From: Ensifer oleiphilus
Lineage (GTDB): Bacteria > Pseudomonadota > Alphaproteobacteria > Rhizobiales > Rhizobiaceae
Length of the DNA: 64,000 bases
Assembly (NCBI RefSeq): GCF_013371465.1
Contig: NZ_JABWDU010000008.1
Coordinates: 62,001 to 126,000 of the forward strand
Reading direction: 5' to 3'
Below, one piece after another: positions 43,176-52,391 of this stretch (its first letter is position 1; every line of letters begins with the position of its first letter). The notes beneath the pieces were generated by a model. The model searched no databases, was not told the DNA's origin, and saw only the letters and a list, made by a program, of their open reading frames with translations. A program made the position numbers and the translations under genes.

Positions 43176-44060
43176 TCAAGCGAGCCGGCTTCTTTTCCAA
43201 AGCGCCGGCGTAACCCCGACGGCCTTGCGAAAGGCGCGAGTGAAGTGCGCCTGATCCGAAAAACCGGTTTCGGCAGCGATCTCGGTCAGAGACGCTTCAT
43301 TCTTCAGGAGAAGATGCTTTGCCCGCTCGATCCGGGCATTCGTCTGCCACTGGTGCGGCGCCACGCCGGTCGAAGCCTTGAAGGCGTGGCTGAAGTGCGA
43401 TTGCGAAAGTCCGGCAAGGCTCGCCAGCTCCTCCAGCCTGATGTTGCGAACGCTGTTTTCCTCGATGTACTCCACGACGCGACGCAGTTGCCACGATGCA
43501 AGCTGGCTGCGCTTGCGGGCACTGTTGCGGTTGAGCTTCATCAGGTCGATGAAAAGAGCGACCGCCAGCCCGTCGCCATAGAGATCGTGAAGAGGCTGCG
43601 GGTTCAGGCATTCCGAAGCGATCAGCCGGGCGAGCTGGAGAAACCGCTCGTCCTCAAACATCAGCCGCGGCACGTCGCACTGGCCTGTATCGAGGTCCTC
43701 CATCAGCCGCCGGCTGAGGATGTTGATGTTGAAGTGCAGATCGAGATGGCGGATATATCTGACATCGACCACATCCGCCCAGATCTCCATGCCGGCCGGG
43801 ATGTAGGAGATCGCCTGGTCTCGGTCGTTCTGGACGGTGCCGTTCGCCTGGGATGAGAGTTTGACGTTGCAGCGGCTCCCACCCTGCGCATCCAGCACGA
43901 TGAACATCCGGGGATCATTCGATACGTAATAGCCGCCTGCATGCGGCTCGCACTCGACATCCCACACATCGGCGATAATCCCGTTCCACTCCCGACGATG
44001 CAACTCGCCCAGGACCTTGAAACCGGCAATCTTGTTCTGCATCCGCGGCTGAAAGGTCAT
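43176..44060 (-). CDS. AraC-family transcriptional regulator, siderophore-type
   Basis: About 294 residues: N-terminal sensory domain (cupin-like region, GELHRREWNGIIADVWDVE) and two C-terminal AraC helix-turn-helix motifs (about 185-290; LEELASLAGLSQSHFSHAFKA and LTEIAAETGFSDQAHFTRAF). ATG 44060 is used; a GTG at 44111 would add 17 residues, and neither has a clear Shine-Dalgarno. It is immediately upstream of the receptor gene on the same strand and is probably its activator, sensing the ferric siderophore. Confidence 0.9.
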   Translation of the reverse strand: MTFQPRMQNKIAGFKVLGELHRREWNGIIADVWDVECEPHAGGYYVSNDPRMFIVLDAQGGSRCNVKLSSQANGTVQNDRDQAISYIPAGMEIWADVVDVRYIRHLDLHFNINILSRRLMEDLDTGQCDVPRLMFEDERFLQLARLIASECLNPQPLHDLYGDGLAVALFIDLMKLNRNSARKRSQLASWQLRRVVEYIEENSVRNIRLEELASLAGLSQSHFSHAFKASTGVAPHQWQTNARIERAKHLLLKNEASLTEIAAETGFSDQAHFTRAFRKAVGVTPALWKRSRLA

Positions 44061-44299
44061 GATCGCGTTGCCCGTCTTCGGGAAGGTGGCTCTTCTTATT
44101 CCTTCACTCACTACTCAACTTTAAACTCTGACGGAAGTCCCCCTGCGATTGCTTTTGAAAGGGACGCTGTACCGGCCGGTAGAGTAACCGCGCCGACAAG
44201 GAAGGTATTTCAAGCAATCCACATAAAAGCATCACGCGAGCGGTCGCCTGCGCAGGCAATCTGGATGTATGGCTTGCCTGAAGAGATCAGGAGACCCCG

Positions 44300-44506
44300 A
44301 TGGAAACCGTTGAAATCGCCGACCGCAGCGAGTTTGCCCTCTGGGCAATCCAGCGCGCCCAGGAAATCGTCGTGACCGAAGGCGCGTCTTTCGCGATGGC
44401 GGCGCGAGACATGGACGACGCGGCCCTGAGTGCCGCGGCCGCAGCCCTCGGCAAGGCCATCAGCGAGGCCATGCTCGAGGTGTTTGACGGTCTCGTCTCG
44501 GACTGA
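44300..44506 (+). CDS. Small hypothetical protein
   Basis: 68 residues, acidic and Ala-rich, predicted mostly helical (SEFALWAIQRAQEIV... AAAAALGKAISEAMLEVF). AGGAG lies seven bases before the ATG and codon usage matches its neighbours, so it is probably real. No family recognised. It stands alone, followed by a hairpin at 44521-44543. Confidence 0.65.
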   Translation: METVEIADRSEFALWAIQRAQEIVVTEGASFAMAARDMDDAALSAAAAALGKAISEAMLEVFDGLVSD

Positions 44507-44520
44507 GCCGCCAGAGGCAA

Positions 44521-44543
44521 AGGGCCGCGCGAAAGGCGGCCCT
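44521..44543. terminator. Hairpin between convergent genes
   Basis: 8-bp stem AGGGCCGC/GCGGCCCT with a seven-base loop, 15 bases after the small gene and 9 bases past the stop of the leftward metallo-beta-lactamase gene. T content after it is modest. Confidence 0.65.
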
Positions 44544-44551
44544 GCCCCCTC

Positions 44552-45412
44552 TCATTGTCTCGCCTTCTGTCTTGCAAGCTCCTTCTGGAAGGTCGCGCGG
44601 GATTTTTGAACGATCTGGCCGAGCAGATCAGGATCGACGAAGGCATCCTTGTCGCCTGCGTCGCGCCGTGCCGCCCTTCCGAGAACATCCGCGAATTCCG
44701 GATGCGCCGGCAGCACCACGTCCGCCTTCATGGCGGCAAGCCGGTCGAAGCTCACCTCGAAATCGCCGACGATACCGGGGTAGCGCTTGTTGGCGAACAG
44801 CTTGTTGCCGGCAACGGTGACGCTGCAGGGAAAAACCACTTTGAGCGCGCGTCCGGCCTCGGTCACCGACGTCGACCAGGTGGTGCAGCCTGGTGTGTGT
44901 CCTGGCGTCAGCGTCGCCTGCATGCTGATATCTCCGAGCGTCACGACGTCGCCGTCGGCAAGAACATGGTCGACCTTCACCGGCGGAAACGTTCCGCGCC
45001 TATAGCTGGTCTCACCGTCATGCAGGCCGTTTTCCAGCGCCCAGCGATCGGCCGCGATCGCATGGAGCTTGGCGCCGCTGTCGCGCTTAATCTGGGCAAC
45101 CCCGGCGACATGATCATAGTGGGCATGACTGGTGACGATGATCTTGATATCGGAGAGCTTGAAACCGAGCGCGACGATGCTCGCCTCGACAAGGCTGGCG
45201 GTGTTCTTCAACGTGCCGTCGAGCAGAATGGCGTCTCCACCCGAGGTAATGAGATAGGCCGAAAGCCCCTTGGTGCCGACGTAATAAATGTTGCCGACGA
45301 CATGGAACGGTATTGTCGGCTGCGACCACACTGTGTTGTCGGCTGTGGCCGCACTGGCCATGCAGAAGGTGGCGACCGCCGTCGCCAAAACACGCCTCAT
45401 CATTTTTCTCAT
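44552..45412 (-). CDS. Metallo-beta-lactamase fold hydrolase, subclass B3-like
   Basis: Secreted zinc hydrolase of 286 residues with signal peptide (cleavage near SAATAD). Zinc ligands fit subclass B3: H96-x-H98-x-D100-H101 (SHAHYDHVAG), H172 (TPGHTPGC) and H237 (PAHPE); the B3-type serine is in FPCSVTV. NIYYVGTKGLSAYLITS and LLDGTL blocks resemble rhizobial/Bradyrhizobium BJP-like enzymes. ATG 45412 has GGAG six bases upstream; longer frames lack a signal peptide at their start. It may hydrolyse penicillins, cephalosporins and carbapenems, but related B3-fold enzymes can have other substrates. Confidence 0.88.
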   Translation of the reverse strand: MRKMMRRVLATAVATFCMASAATADNTVWSQPTIPFHVVGNIYYVGTKGLSAYLITSGGDAILLDGTLKNTASLVEASIVALGFKLSDIKIIVTSHAHYDHVAGVAQIKRDSGAKLHAIAADRWALENGLHDGETSYRRGTFPPVKVDHVLADGDVVTLGDISMQATLTPGHTPGCTTWSTSVTEAGRALKVVFPCSVTVAGNKLFANKRYPGIVGDFEVSFDRLAAMKADVVLPAHPEFADVLGRAARRDAGDKDAFVDPDLLGQIVQKSRATFQKELARQKARQ

Positions 45413-45665
45413 GGAAGTCTCCGCATCTCGAATTTGGTTTTCGCGAACCTTGGATGCGCCTTGCCTAAGCAGCCGCGCCGAGGACGGCAAACGACGATAA
45501 TTTGCGGCAGCCATTAGAATTATTTGGATTTCGACCATCGGTGGCGATCACCAGCGGCAGCCGTGCCGCTGACGATTGCGGCAGCGAGAAAATTTAGACC
45601 ACGCAATGCTCATGCAACCCTTGAGACCGAGTGTCGCTCTTATTGCCACCAGCAGAAGAGGGACG

Positions 45666-46715
45666 ATGGTGAAGGGAAACGGGCTTCACCGCGACAGCGG
45701 CACACAGCAAAGCGTGGCTCGGGCTTGCGTGCGAAAGGTTTGCCCGATCGGGCGCTTCCTGCTGCTTGCCTTCACACCCTGGCTCGCCCTCGTTTTCTTC
45801 CTTGTCGAGGCTCATGCCGAGACCAAAGGCTATGCTCGAGAGAAAACCGTCGCCATCACATTCGACGACCTGCCGCACGCCCGCGCCGGCGAGGACGGAA
45901 CGGACGGACCTTCAGTACAAAGGATAGACGCGGCGAATACCCACATTCTTTCGGCCCTCAAGGCACACAAGGCGCCGGCGATCGGCTTTGTCGTGGAAAG
46001 CAAGGTGCGCGCCGTCGGGCCGCGAGCCAAAGCCATACTGAAGAGTTGGACCGGCCCGCGGCTGACGCTCGGCAATCACACCTTCTCGCACGCTGACACC
46101 AATGCGCTCGACCTTGCCGGCATCAAACGCGAGATCGTCGATGGCGAGCACACGGCGCGGCAACTCCTCAAGGCCGCGGGAAAGGGGCTGCGTTTCCTGC
46201 GGCTCCCTTACAACCACACCGGCGACACACCGGAAAAGCAGAAGGCGATCGCCGCGCTTGCGGCGAAGCGTGGCTACACGATCGCCGCCACGACTATCGA
46301 CACCTCGGACTACGTCTTCGATCGCGCCTATGAACGTGCTCTTGCCGAGAACGACACGGAAGCGGCCCACCGCATCAGGACGGCCTATCTGATGCACACC
46401 CAGCGACAGATCGCCTATTACGCCGATCTCAACGCGCAGGCCCTTGGCTACGAACCGCCAGCGATCATGCTGCTGCACGTCAACCGACTGAATGCAGACG
46501 CAATGAAGGGGATCCTGTCGCTGTTCGAAGAGAGCGGTTACGACTTCGTCACGCTCGAGAAGGCGCAGGCGGATGCCGCTTATCGGCGACCACTTTCCTA
46601 TGCAACGAAACACGGTCCGATGTGGGGTTATCGCTGGGCGAAAGACAGAAACGTACAGGTTGATGGCAGCCACGAAAGAGAGCCGCCGGAATGGATCGTC
46701 AGTTACGGCGAATAG
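45666..46715 (+). CDS. Polysaccharide deacetylase (CE4/NodB family), exported
   Basis: 349 residues with an N-terminal hydrophobic segment (about 32-52, FLLLAFTPWLALVFFLV) acting as signal or anchor, then a NodB homology domain. Motif 1 is AITFDDLPHA and motif 2 GNHTFSHAD, giving the Asp-His-His metal triad; RFLRLPYNHTG corresponds to motif 3. It could deacetylate peptidoglycan or another envelope or exopolysaccharide. ATG 45666 has AGAGGG upstream. The gene is divergent from the metallo-beta-lactamase. Confidence 0.88.
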   Translation: MVKGNGLHRDSGTQQSVARACVRKVCPIGRFLLLAFTPWLALVFFLVEAHAETKGYAREKTVAITFDDLPHARAGEDGTDGPSVQRIDAANTHILSALKAHKAPAIGFVVESKVRAVGPRAKAILKSWTGPRLTLGNHTFSHADTNALDLAGIKREIVDGEHTARQLLKAAGKGLRFLRLPYNHTGDTPEKQKAIAALAAKRGYTIAATTIDTSDYVFDRAYERALAENDTEAAHRIRTAYLMHTQRQIAYYADLNAQALGYEPPAIMLLHVNRLNADAMKGILSLFEESGYDFVTLEKAQADAAYRRPLSYATKHGPMWGYRWAKDRNVQVDGSHEREPPEWIVSYGE

Positions 46716-46809
46716 CCACAAGCCGAAGCTGTTGGCCTGGCAGCCCCACCGGGCCAACGCCGAGATATCGCCTTCAACTGTCGGAGCTCGCGCCCAAATG
46801 CGGCGCCGC

Positions 46810-47727
46810 CTACGCCGAACTGCTCGCCGCCGGTACATCGGCTTGCAGGGAGCTGTCTTCCTTTTCTGCCATCAGCCAATCGTGGAAGGCGGACATCGCC
46901 AGCGTCGGGGGGCGCGATTTCAGCCGCGTCAGCCAGTAGCTCCCCATTGACGTATAGACGCTGAAAGGCTGGCGCACCGTTCCGTTCGACAGCAGCCGGG
47001 AAAACATGAGAGGCGGCGCAAGTGCAACGCCGATGCCCTGGGCTGCCGCCTCCATCATGGCAAGCGACGAATCAAACACGACACCTTTGAGAAGCGGCGC
47101 CGGATAGGTGATACCGGCTGCGGCAAACCAGTTTACCCATTCATCCGCCCGGTAGGAGCGCAGCAGCGTGTGGCCGAGGAGATCTGAAGGACGACGCAGC
47201 GTATCGGCCAGTTCAGGAACGCACAGGACCGAAAGCGGCGCTTCGAACAGCCGCGTCGCCTCGATGTTGTGCCACGAACCGCTGCCGAAGCGAATGGCGT
47301 AGTCGAGCCCCTCGGCCGCCATGTCGACGCGATTGTTGTTCGTCGACAACCGGATATCGATGAAGGGATACTTTTCCTGAAAATCCGCCAGCCGGGGCAA
47401 TAGCCAGCCGACGGCAAAGGTGCCGACGGCGCCGATCATCAGAACTTCGCGAAGATGCCCGCCCTCGAACCTCTCCAGCATATCCGCCATGCGATCGAAG
47501 GAATCCTGAAGCACCGGCAGCAACGCCTCGCCCTCGGCCGTGATCATCAGGCCGCGCGGCAGGCGCTTGAACAGCGTCACGTTGAGGCGGCTTTCCAGGA
47601 GCTTGACCTGATGGCTGACAGCCGCCTGCGTCACGCACAATTCGATCGCCGCGCGGGTGAAGCTCAGATGTCTTGCAGATGCCTCGAAAGCGCGCAGGGC
47701 ATTGAGAGGGAGATGCGGCCTGACCAT
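46810..47727 (-). CDS. AmpR-like LysR-family regulator
   Basis: 305-residue LysR protein that follows AmpR nearly block for block: LPLNALRAFEASARHLSFT at the start, GLMITAEGEALLPVLQDSFDR, GAVGTFAVGWLLP, NNNRVDMAAEGLDYAIR and GSYWLTRLKSRP in the effector domain. AmpR binds muropeptide or UDP-MurNAc-pentapeptide signals of cell-wall damage and normally controls a divergent ampC. Here the divergent neighbour, 447 bp away, is a class A penicillin-binding protein, and the nearest lactamase is a B3-type enzyme two genes downstream. It could equally be a GcvA-like paralogue; conservation of AmpR blocks favours AmpR. Confidence 0.85.
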   Translation of the reverse strand: MVRPHLPLNALRAFEASARHLSFTRAAIELCVTQAAVSHQVKLLESRLNVTLFKRLPRGLMITAEGEALLPVLQDSFDRMADMLERFEGGHLREVLMIGAVGTFAVGWLLPRLADFQEKYPFIDIRLSTNNNRVDMAAEGLDYAIRFGSGSWHNIEATRLFEAPLSVLCVPELADTLRRPSDLLGHTLLRSYRADEWVNWFAAAGITYPAPLLKGVVFDSSLAMMEAAAQGIGVALAPPLMFSRLLSNGTVRQPFSVYTSMGSYWLTRLKSRPPTLAMSAFHDWLMAEKEDSSLQADVPAASSSA

Positions 47728-48174
47728 GAATGCCCTAATTCAGCTAATGGGTCCTGCAAATAAACGTCGTTTGCCGCCTCGGCACAAGCCCTTTACGGTG
47801 AACTCATGTCGGCACCCCGTCTCGTATGGGCGAGGCCGCCCACACATCGAGGTTTTGGCCCTCGTCGATACGCCCCCGTGGAGGATCCAACCAATGTGCC
47901 GTCTCAACTGAACGTCCACCAGGCACGCGCCCTGCACATTTCGCACCGTCACGCCGGCGTCGACCGTCGCCGCGCGCCAAAGCGGCGCGTCGCAGCCTTT
48001 GGTGGCAAAGGTGGGCGACGAACCCCCCTCTGAGGGAATAGACGAAACACCGGGCTCCTAGGCCTGGTCCGGCGCATCGCCTTGACGCAACAGACCTGCG
48101 CACGCCAGCCGCTCACGCCTGCAGCGGATGGCGAAGCCATGTCCTTCGAACCATGAAAGCCGCCGACATCCGTC
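47728..48174. other. 447-bp divergent region between AmpR-like and PBP genes
   Basis: No supported gene. Several overlapping open frames (for example 47804-48103 on the minus strand) have no domain and no Shine-Dalgarno. The 50 bp nearest the AmpR-like start are AT-richer (around 47738-47765) and are the likeliest regulator-binding stretch. Confidence 0.5.
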
Positions 48175-50628
48175 ATGAAATTCACTGCAAACCTTCTCGC
48201 GACCCTGATCAACCTTGTTGCGCTTCTCGGCGTCGGGCTGGCATTTTGCGTTGCGGCCCTGACACGTGACCTGCCGGACCATCGGGCGCTGGCGACCTGG
48301 GAGCCGGCGGTCACCACACGGCTTTACGCCGGCGATGGCGCCATGATCGCGCAATATGCGCGAGAACGCCGGTTGTTCCTGCCGATCGGCGCCATACCGG
48401 CGCGGGTCAAGCAGGCGTTCCTTTCCGCCGAGGACAAGAACTTCTACCTTCATCCCGGCATCGACCTGACGAGCCTTGCCACCGCGCTCTGGTCGAACGT
48501 TGCCAACTACAGCTCCGGTCGCCGCATGATCGGTGGCTCGACGATCACGCAGCAGATCGCCAAGAACTTCCTGCTGTCCTCCGACAGGACGGTGGAGCGC
48601 AAGCTGCGAGAAGCGATCCTTTCGATCCGCATCGACCAGACCTATTCCAAGGACCGCATCCTCGAACTCTATCTCAACGATATCTATCTCGGTCTTGGCG
48701 CATACGGGATCGCGCAGGCCGCGCTGACCTATTTCGACAAGCCGGTCGATCAGCTAACGGTGGCCGAGGCAGCCTATCTCGCCGCCCTGCCGAAGGCCCC
48801 GAACAACTACGACCCGCACCGCCATCCGGATCGCGCTGTCACCCGGCGCGACTGGGTCATCGAACAGATGCGCCGCAACGGCGTCATCGCTGCCGAGGTT
48901 GCGGCCGCAGCGACCGCTTCGCCGCTCGGCATCAAGCCGAAGCGACAGGAGGTATCCTCTGACAAGGCAGACTACTTCACTGAGGAAGTGCGGCGCCAGC
49001 TGGGAACGCGTTACGGCGAATCCGCCCTCTACACCGCCGGGCTCTCGGTGCGCACGACGCTCGATCCGCTGTTGCAACAGGCGGCCATGCAAGCGTTGCG
49101 AAAGGGCCTGATCGCCTACGATCAGGCAAAAGGCTACCGGGGGCCGCTCGCCCGTCTGCCCTCGCTTGATGGGTGGCAGCAGGCACTCGCCAAACGCCAG
49201 CCACTTTCGGATGTGCCGGAATGGCAGCTGGCTGTCGTTCTCTCCGCCGCCAAGGACAAGGCCGAACTCGGCCTCAGGCCCAAAGCGGCAGACGCGTCGC
49301 CAACGTCCGCGCGAACAGCCACGATCAAGCGCGAGGACACGGCCTGGGCCTTGTGTCGGCTCGCCGAAGGCAAGCGTCGTTGTGCCACCTCGCTCGACGG
49401 CGTGTTGTCACCGGGCGACGTCGTCTATGTCGAGAAACTGGAGGCCGGCTATGTCCTGCGCCAACCGCCGCAGGTGCAGGGAGCACTGGTCTCGATGGAT
49501 CCGAACACCGGACGGGTGCTGGCAGTCGCCGGCGGCTTTTCCTACGCCCAATCCGAATTCAACCGCGCGACCCAGGCCTATCGCCAGCCGGGCTCGTCGT
49601 TCAAGCCGTTCGTCTACGCCGCAGCGCTGGACACCGGCTATGCGCCGACAACGCTCGTCATGGACGCGCCGATCGCCATTCCCGATGGCACCGGCAAGAC
49701 ATGGCGGCCGAAGAACTATGACGGCCGCTTCAGCGGCCCCTCGACGCTGCGCACGGGGCTTGAGAACAGCCGCAACCTGATGACCGTGCGCCTTGCGCGG
49801 CATCTGGGCATGAATCTCGTCGCCGACTACGGCAAGCGCTTCGGCCTCTACGACGAGTTACGCACCTACCTGCCGATGGCGCTCGGCGCCGGCGAAACCA
49901 CGCTGCTCAGGCTCGTTTCCGCCTATGCCGTCATCGCCAATGGTGGCAAGGCCATCAATCCCTCGATGATCGACCGCGTCCAGGATCGCTATGGCCGAAC
50001 CATCTACCGCCAGGACAGCCGCCAGTGTGCCGACTGCAACGCGCTTACCTGGGAAAACCAGGAAGAGCCTGATCTCGTCGACATCAGGGACTACGTGCTC
50101 GACCCGATGACGGCCTATCAGATCACCTTGATGATGCGTGGCGTCGTCGAACGAGGCACCGCCCGCAATGTCGCCACCCTCGGCGTCCCGATCGCCGGCA
50201 AGACCGGAACCACCAACGACGAGAAGGACGTCTGGTTCGTCGGCTTCACGCCCAACATCGTCACCGGCGTCTTCCTCGGCTACGACACGCCGAAGCCGAT
50301 GGGCTACGGCGAGACCGGCGGCGGGTTGGCCGCTCCGATCTTCATCGACTTCATGAAGGTGGCACTTCAGGGAAAACCGGTGGCCGACTTCCACGCCCCG
50401 GCGGGCATGACCTTCCAGGCTGTCGACCGCAAGACGGGACGGTCGGTTGAGGAAGGCGCGCCGGGCGCCATCGCCGAAGCCTTCAAGCCGGGGACCGGCC
50501 CCTGCGACGGCAACTGCCCCATCATCGACGACCGGGAGACGGCCGAGTTGCCAGCCACTGATGCCGACAATGAGCTCTCTCCCGAGCTGCGGGAAAAACT
50601 GCTCGGCAATACCGGAGGGCTCTACTGA
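48175..50628 (+). CDS. Class A penicillin-binding protein (PBP1A-like)
   Basis: Bifunctional peptidoglycan synthase of 817 residues. N-terminal helix (about 8-30); GT51 glycosyltransferase with AEDKNFYLHPGID, STITQQIAKNFLL and RKLREAILSIRID; a linker/OB-like segment (about 290-430); transpeptidase with S474-S-F-K477, SRN and GKTGTTNDEKD. The mature enzyme polymerises lipid II and cross-links stem peptides in the periplasm. The 3' neighbour, a class B PBP, begins two bases after its stop, so the pair is co-translated. Divergent from the AmpR-like gene. Confidence 0.93.
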   Translation: MKFTANLLATLINLVALLGVGLAFCVAALTRDLPDHRALATWEPAVTTRLYAGDGAMIAQYARERRLFLPIGAIPARVKQAFLSAEDKNFYLHPGIDLTSLATALWSNVANYSSGRRMIGGSTITQQIAKNFLLSSDRTVERKLREAILSIRIDQTYSKDRILELYLNDIYLGLGAYGIAQAALTYFDKPVDQLTVAEAAYLAALPKAPNNYDPHRHPDRAVTRRDWVIEQMRRNGVIAAEVAAAATASPLGIKPKRQEVSSDKADYFTEEVRRQLGTRYGESALYTAGLSVRTTLDPLLQQAAMQALRKGLIAYDQAKGYRGPLARLPSLDGWQQALAKRQPLSDVPEWQLAVVLSAAKDKAELGLRPKAADASPTSARTATIKREDTAWALCRLAEGKRRCATSLDGVLSPGDVVYVEKLEAGYVLRQPPQVQGALVSMDPNTGRVLAVAGGFSYAQSEFNRATQAYRQPGSSFKPFVYAAALDTGYAPTTLVMDAPIAIPDGTGKTWRPKNYDGRFSGPSTLRTGLENSRNLMTVRLARHLGMNLVADYGKRFGLYDELRTYLPMALGAGETTLLRLVSAYAVIANGGKAINPSMIDRVQDRYGRTIYRQDSRQCADCNALTWENQEEPDLVDIRDYVLDPMTAYQITLMMRGVVERGTARNVATLGVPIAGKTGTTNDEKDVWFVGFTPNIVTGVFLGYDTPKPMGYGETGGGLAAPIFIDFMKVALQGKPVADFHAPAGMTFQAVDRKTGRSVEEGAPGAIAEAFKPGTGPCDGNCPIIDDRETAELPATDADNELSPELREKLLGNTGGLY

Positions 50629-50629
50629 T

Positions 50630-52369
50630 ATGGCTCAACGCATTTCATCGCGCGCGGATCGTCGCAAGCGCATCGCCTTTCTGATCACCGGGTTCGTCGT
50701 CGTGTTCCTGACGATGCTCGGGCGCTTGATCCAGCTCGGCACGGCCGAGATCGAGACTACAGGCTATGTGCCGAAGCACCCCTCGGTCGGCCGCCCCTCG
50801 ATCCTCGATCGCAACGGCAACCTCTTGGCGATCGACGTGCCTAGTTCCGGCGTCTATGCTGAGCCGCGCTTCATCGTGGACGCCGATGAGGCGGTCGAAA
50901 AGCTGACGGCCATCTTTCCGGAACTCGATGCTCGCGAGTTGCATCAGCGCCTGAAAAGCAAGGCGCCCTTCGCCTGGATCAAGCGGCAGGTTACGCCGGC
51001 ACAAGAGCAGGCGCTCTGGGACACCGGCATTCCTGCGGTCGGTTTCCAGCGCGAAAAGCGGCGCGTCTACCCGAACGGTTCGCTTGCCGCCCACGTGCTT
51101 GGGAGCGTCGACATCGACAATATCGGCATCGCCGGCATCGAGAAGTGGATCGAGACACAGGGGCTCGACGTGCTGCGCCAGACCGGCATGGATCTCTCGC
51201 ATCAGAACCTGCAGCCTGTCACGCTGACGCTCGATATCCGCATCCAGCACGCGCTGCAGATCGAGCTTGCCAAGGCAATCGAGAAGTTCGGGGCGAAGGC
51301 CGGCGCCGGGCTGGTGCTCGATATCACCAATGGCGAAGTCCTGGCGCTTGCCTCGGCCCCGGACTTCGACCCGAACAATCCGGCCGATGCGCTCAAGCCC
51401 GACCGCATCAACCGCATTGCCGCGGCCACCTTCGAGATGGGCTCCACCTTCAAGGCGCTGACCACGGCCATGGCGCTCGATTCCGGACAGTTTGGCATCC
51501 GCTCGGTGATCGACGCCAGCAGGCCGCTCGCCTTCGGCCGGTTCCGCATCCGCGACTATCTCGGCAAGTATCGGCCGCTCAGCCTGCCGGAAGCCTTCAT
51601 CTATTCCTCCAACATCTCGATGGCAAAAATGGCGATCGCGCTTGGGCCGGAGAATTTCCGCGCTTTCCTCTCGCGTTTCGGCCAAATGTCGCGGCTGACG
51701 ACCGAGTTGCCGGAAAGCGCCCATCCGCAGCTTCCGCGCTCCTGGGGGCAGATCGACACGGCAACCGCATCCTACGGCCACGGCATTGCGGTCACGCCGC
51801 TGCAGGCAAGCATCGCCGTTGCAGCCCTTGTGAATGGCGGCCGCCTGATCAGGCCCACCCTAATCAAGGGCTCTAATGTCGAGGAGCGGCTCCTTGCCAC
51901 TGACCTCATCAAGCCCGAAACCGGCGAGGCCATGCGCTTTCTGCTTCGCCTCAACGCCAGGACCGGTTCGGCTCGAAAGGCCGAGGTCAAGGGCTACTTC
52001 ATCGGCGGCAAGACCGGTACGGCCGAAAAGGTCGTCGGTGGCCGCTATGCCAAGGATCTCAATCTGACATCCTTCATGGGCGTTGTGCCGGCAGATAACC
52101 CGCGCTACCTGCTGCTGACCATCCTGGACGAGCCCAAGGGCCTGCCGGAAACCCACGGCTTTCGCACCTCCGGCTGGAATGCGGCGCCGCTCGGCGGCGC
52201 GGTGTTCGAGCGCATTCTGCCGATGATGAACCTGATGCCGTCCTTCGAGGTTCGCGACGTTACGTTTCCGTCGATTGCGGCCCAGAATGCCTATGGCTCG
52301 GAGCTGTTCTCCGGCCCGAACCGGGGCGAACACTCAGACCCGGCAATGCCGCCGGGCACTCCTTTATAA
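50630..52369 (+). CDS. Class B penicillin-binding protein (FtsI/PBP2 paralogue)
   Basis: Monofunctional transpeptidase of 579 residues. N-terminal helix (about 15-35), PBP dimerisation domain with RPSILDRNGNLLAIDV, then the penicillin-binding domain: S272-T-F-K275, SSN and GGKTGTAEKV. ATG 50630 lies two bases beyond the PBP1A stop, with GGAGG about 12 bases upstream. It lacks dcw-cluster neighbours, so it is an accessory FtsI paralogue rather than the division enzyme. With the class A partner it forms a glycosyltransferase/transpeptidase pair like that induced during envelope stress. Confidence 0.9.
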   Translation: MAQRISSRADRRKRIAFLITGFVVVFLTMLGRLIQLGTAEIETTGYVPKHPSVGRPSILDRNGNLLAIDVPSSGVYAEPRFIVDADEAVEKLTAIFPELDARELHQRLKSKAPFAWIKRQVTPAQEQALWDTGIPAVGFQREKRRVYPNGSLAAHVLGSVDIDNIGIAGIEKWIETQGLDVLRQTGMDLSHQNLQPVTLTLDIRIQHALQIELAKAIEKFGAKAGAGLVLDITNGEVLALASAPDFDPNNPADALKPDRINRIAAATFEMGSTFKALTTAMALDSGQFGIRSVIDASRPLAFGRFRIRDYLGKYRPLSLPEAFIYSSNISMAKMAIALGPENFRAFLSRFGQMSRLTTELPESAHPQLPRSWGQIDTATASYGHGIAVTPLQASIAVAALVNGGRLIRPTLIKGSNVEERLLATDLIKPETGEAMRFLLRLNARTGSARKAEVKGYFIGGKTGTAEKVVGGRYAKDLNLTSFMGVVPADNPRYLLLTILDEPKGLPETHGFRTSGWNAAPLGGAVFERILPMMNLMPSFEVRDVTFPSIAAQNAYGSELFSGPNRGEHSDPAMPPGTPL

Positions 52370-52391
52370 CGAGTGTAGATGGCCGGAGCGC

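Noticed and set aside
47804-48103. Minus-strand 99-codon frame between AmpR-like and PBP genes
   Set aside because: Arg-rich, low-complexity translation typical of a GC-rich shadow; no Shine-Dalgarno or family.
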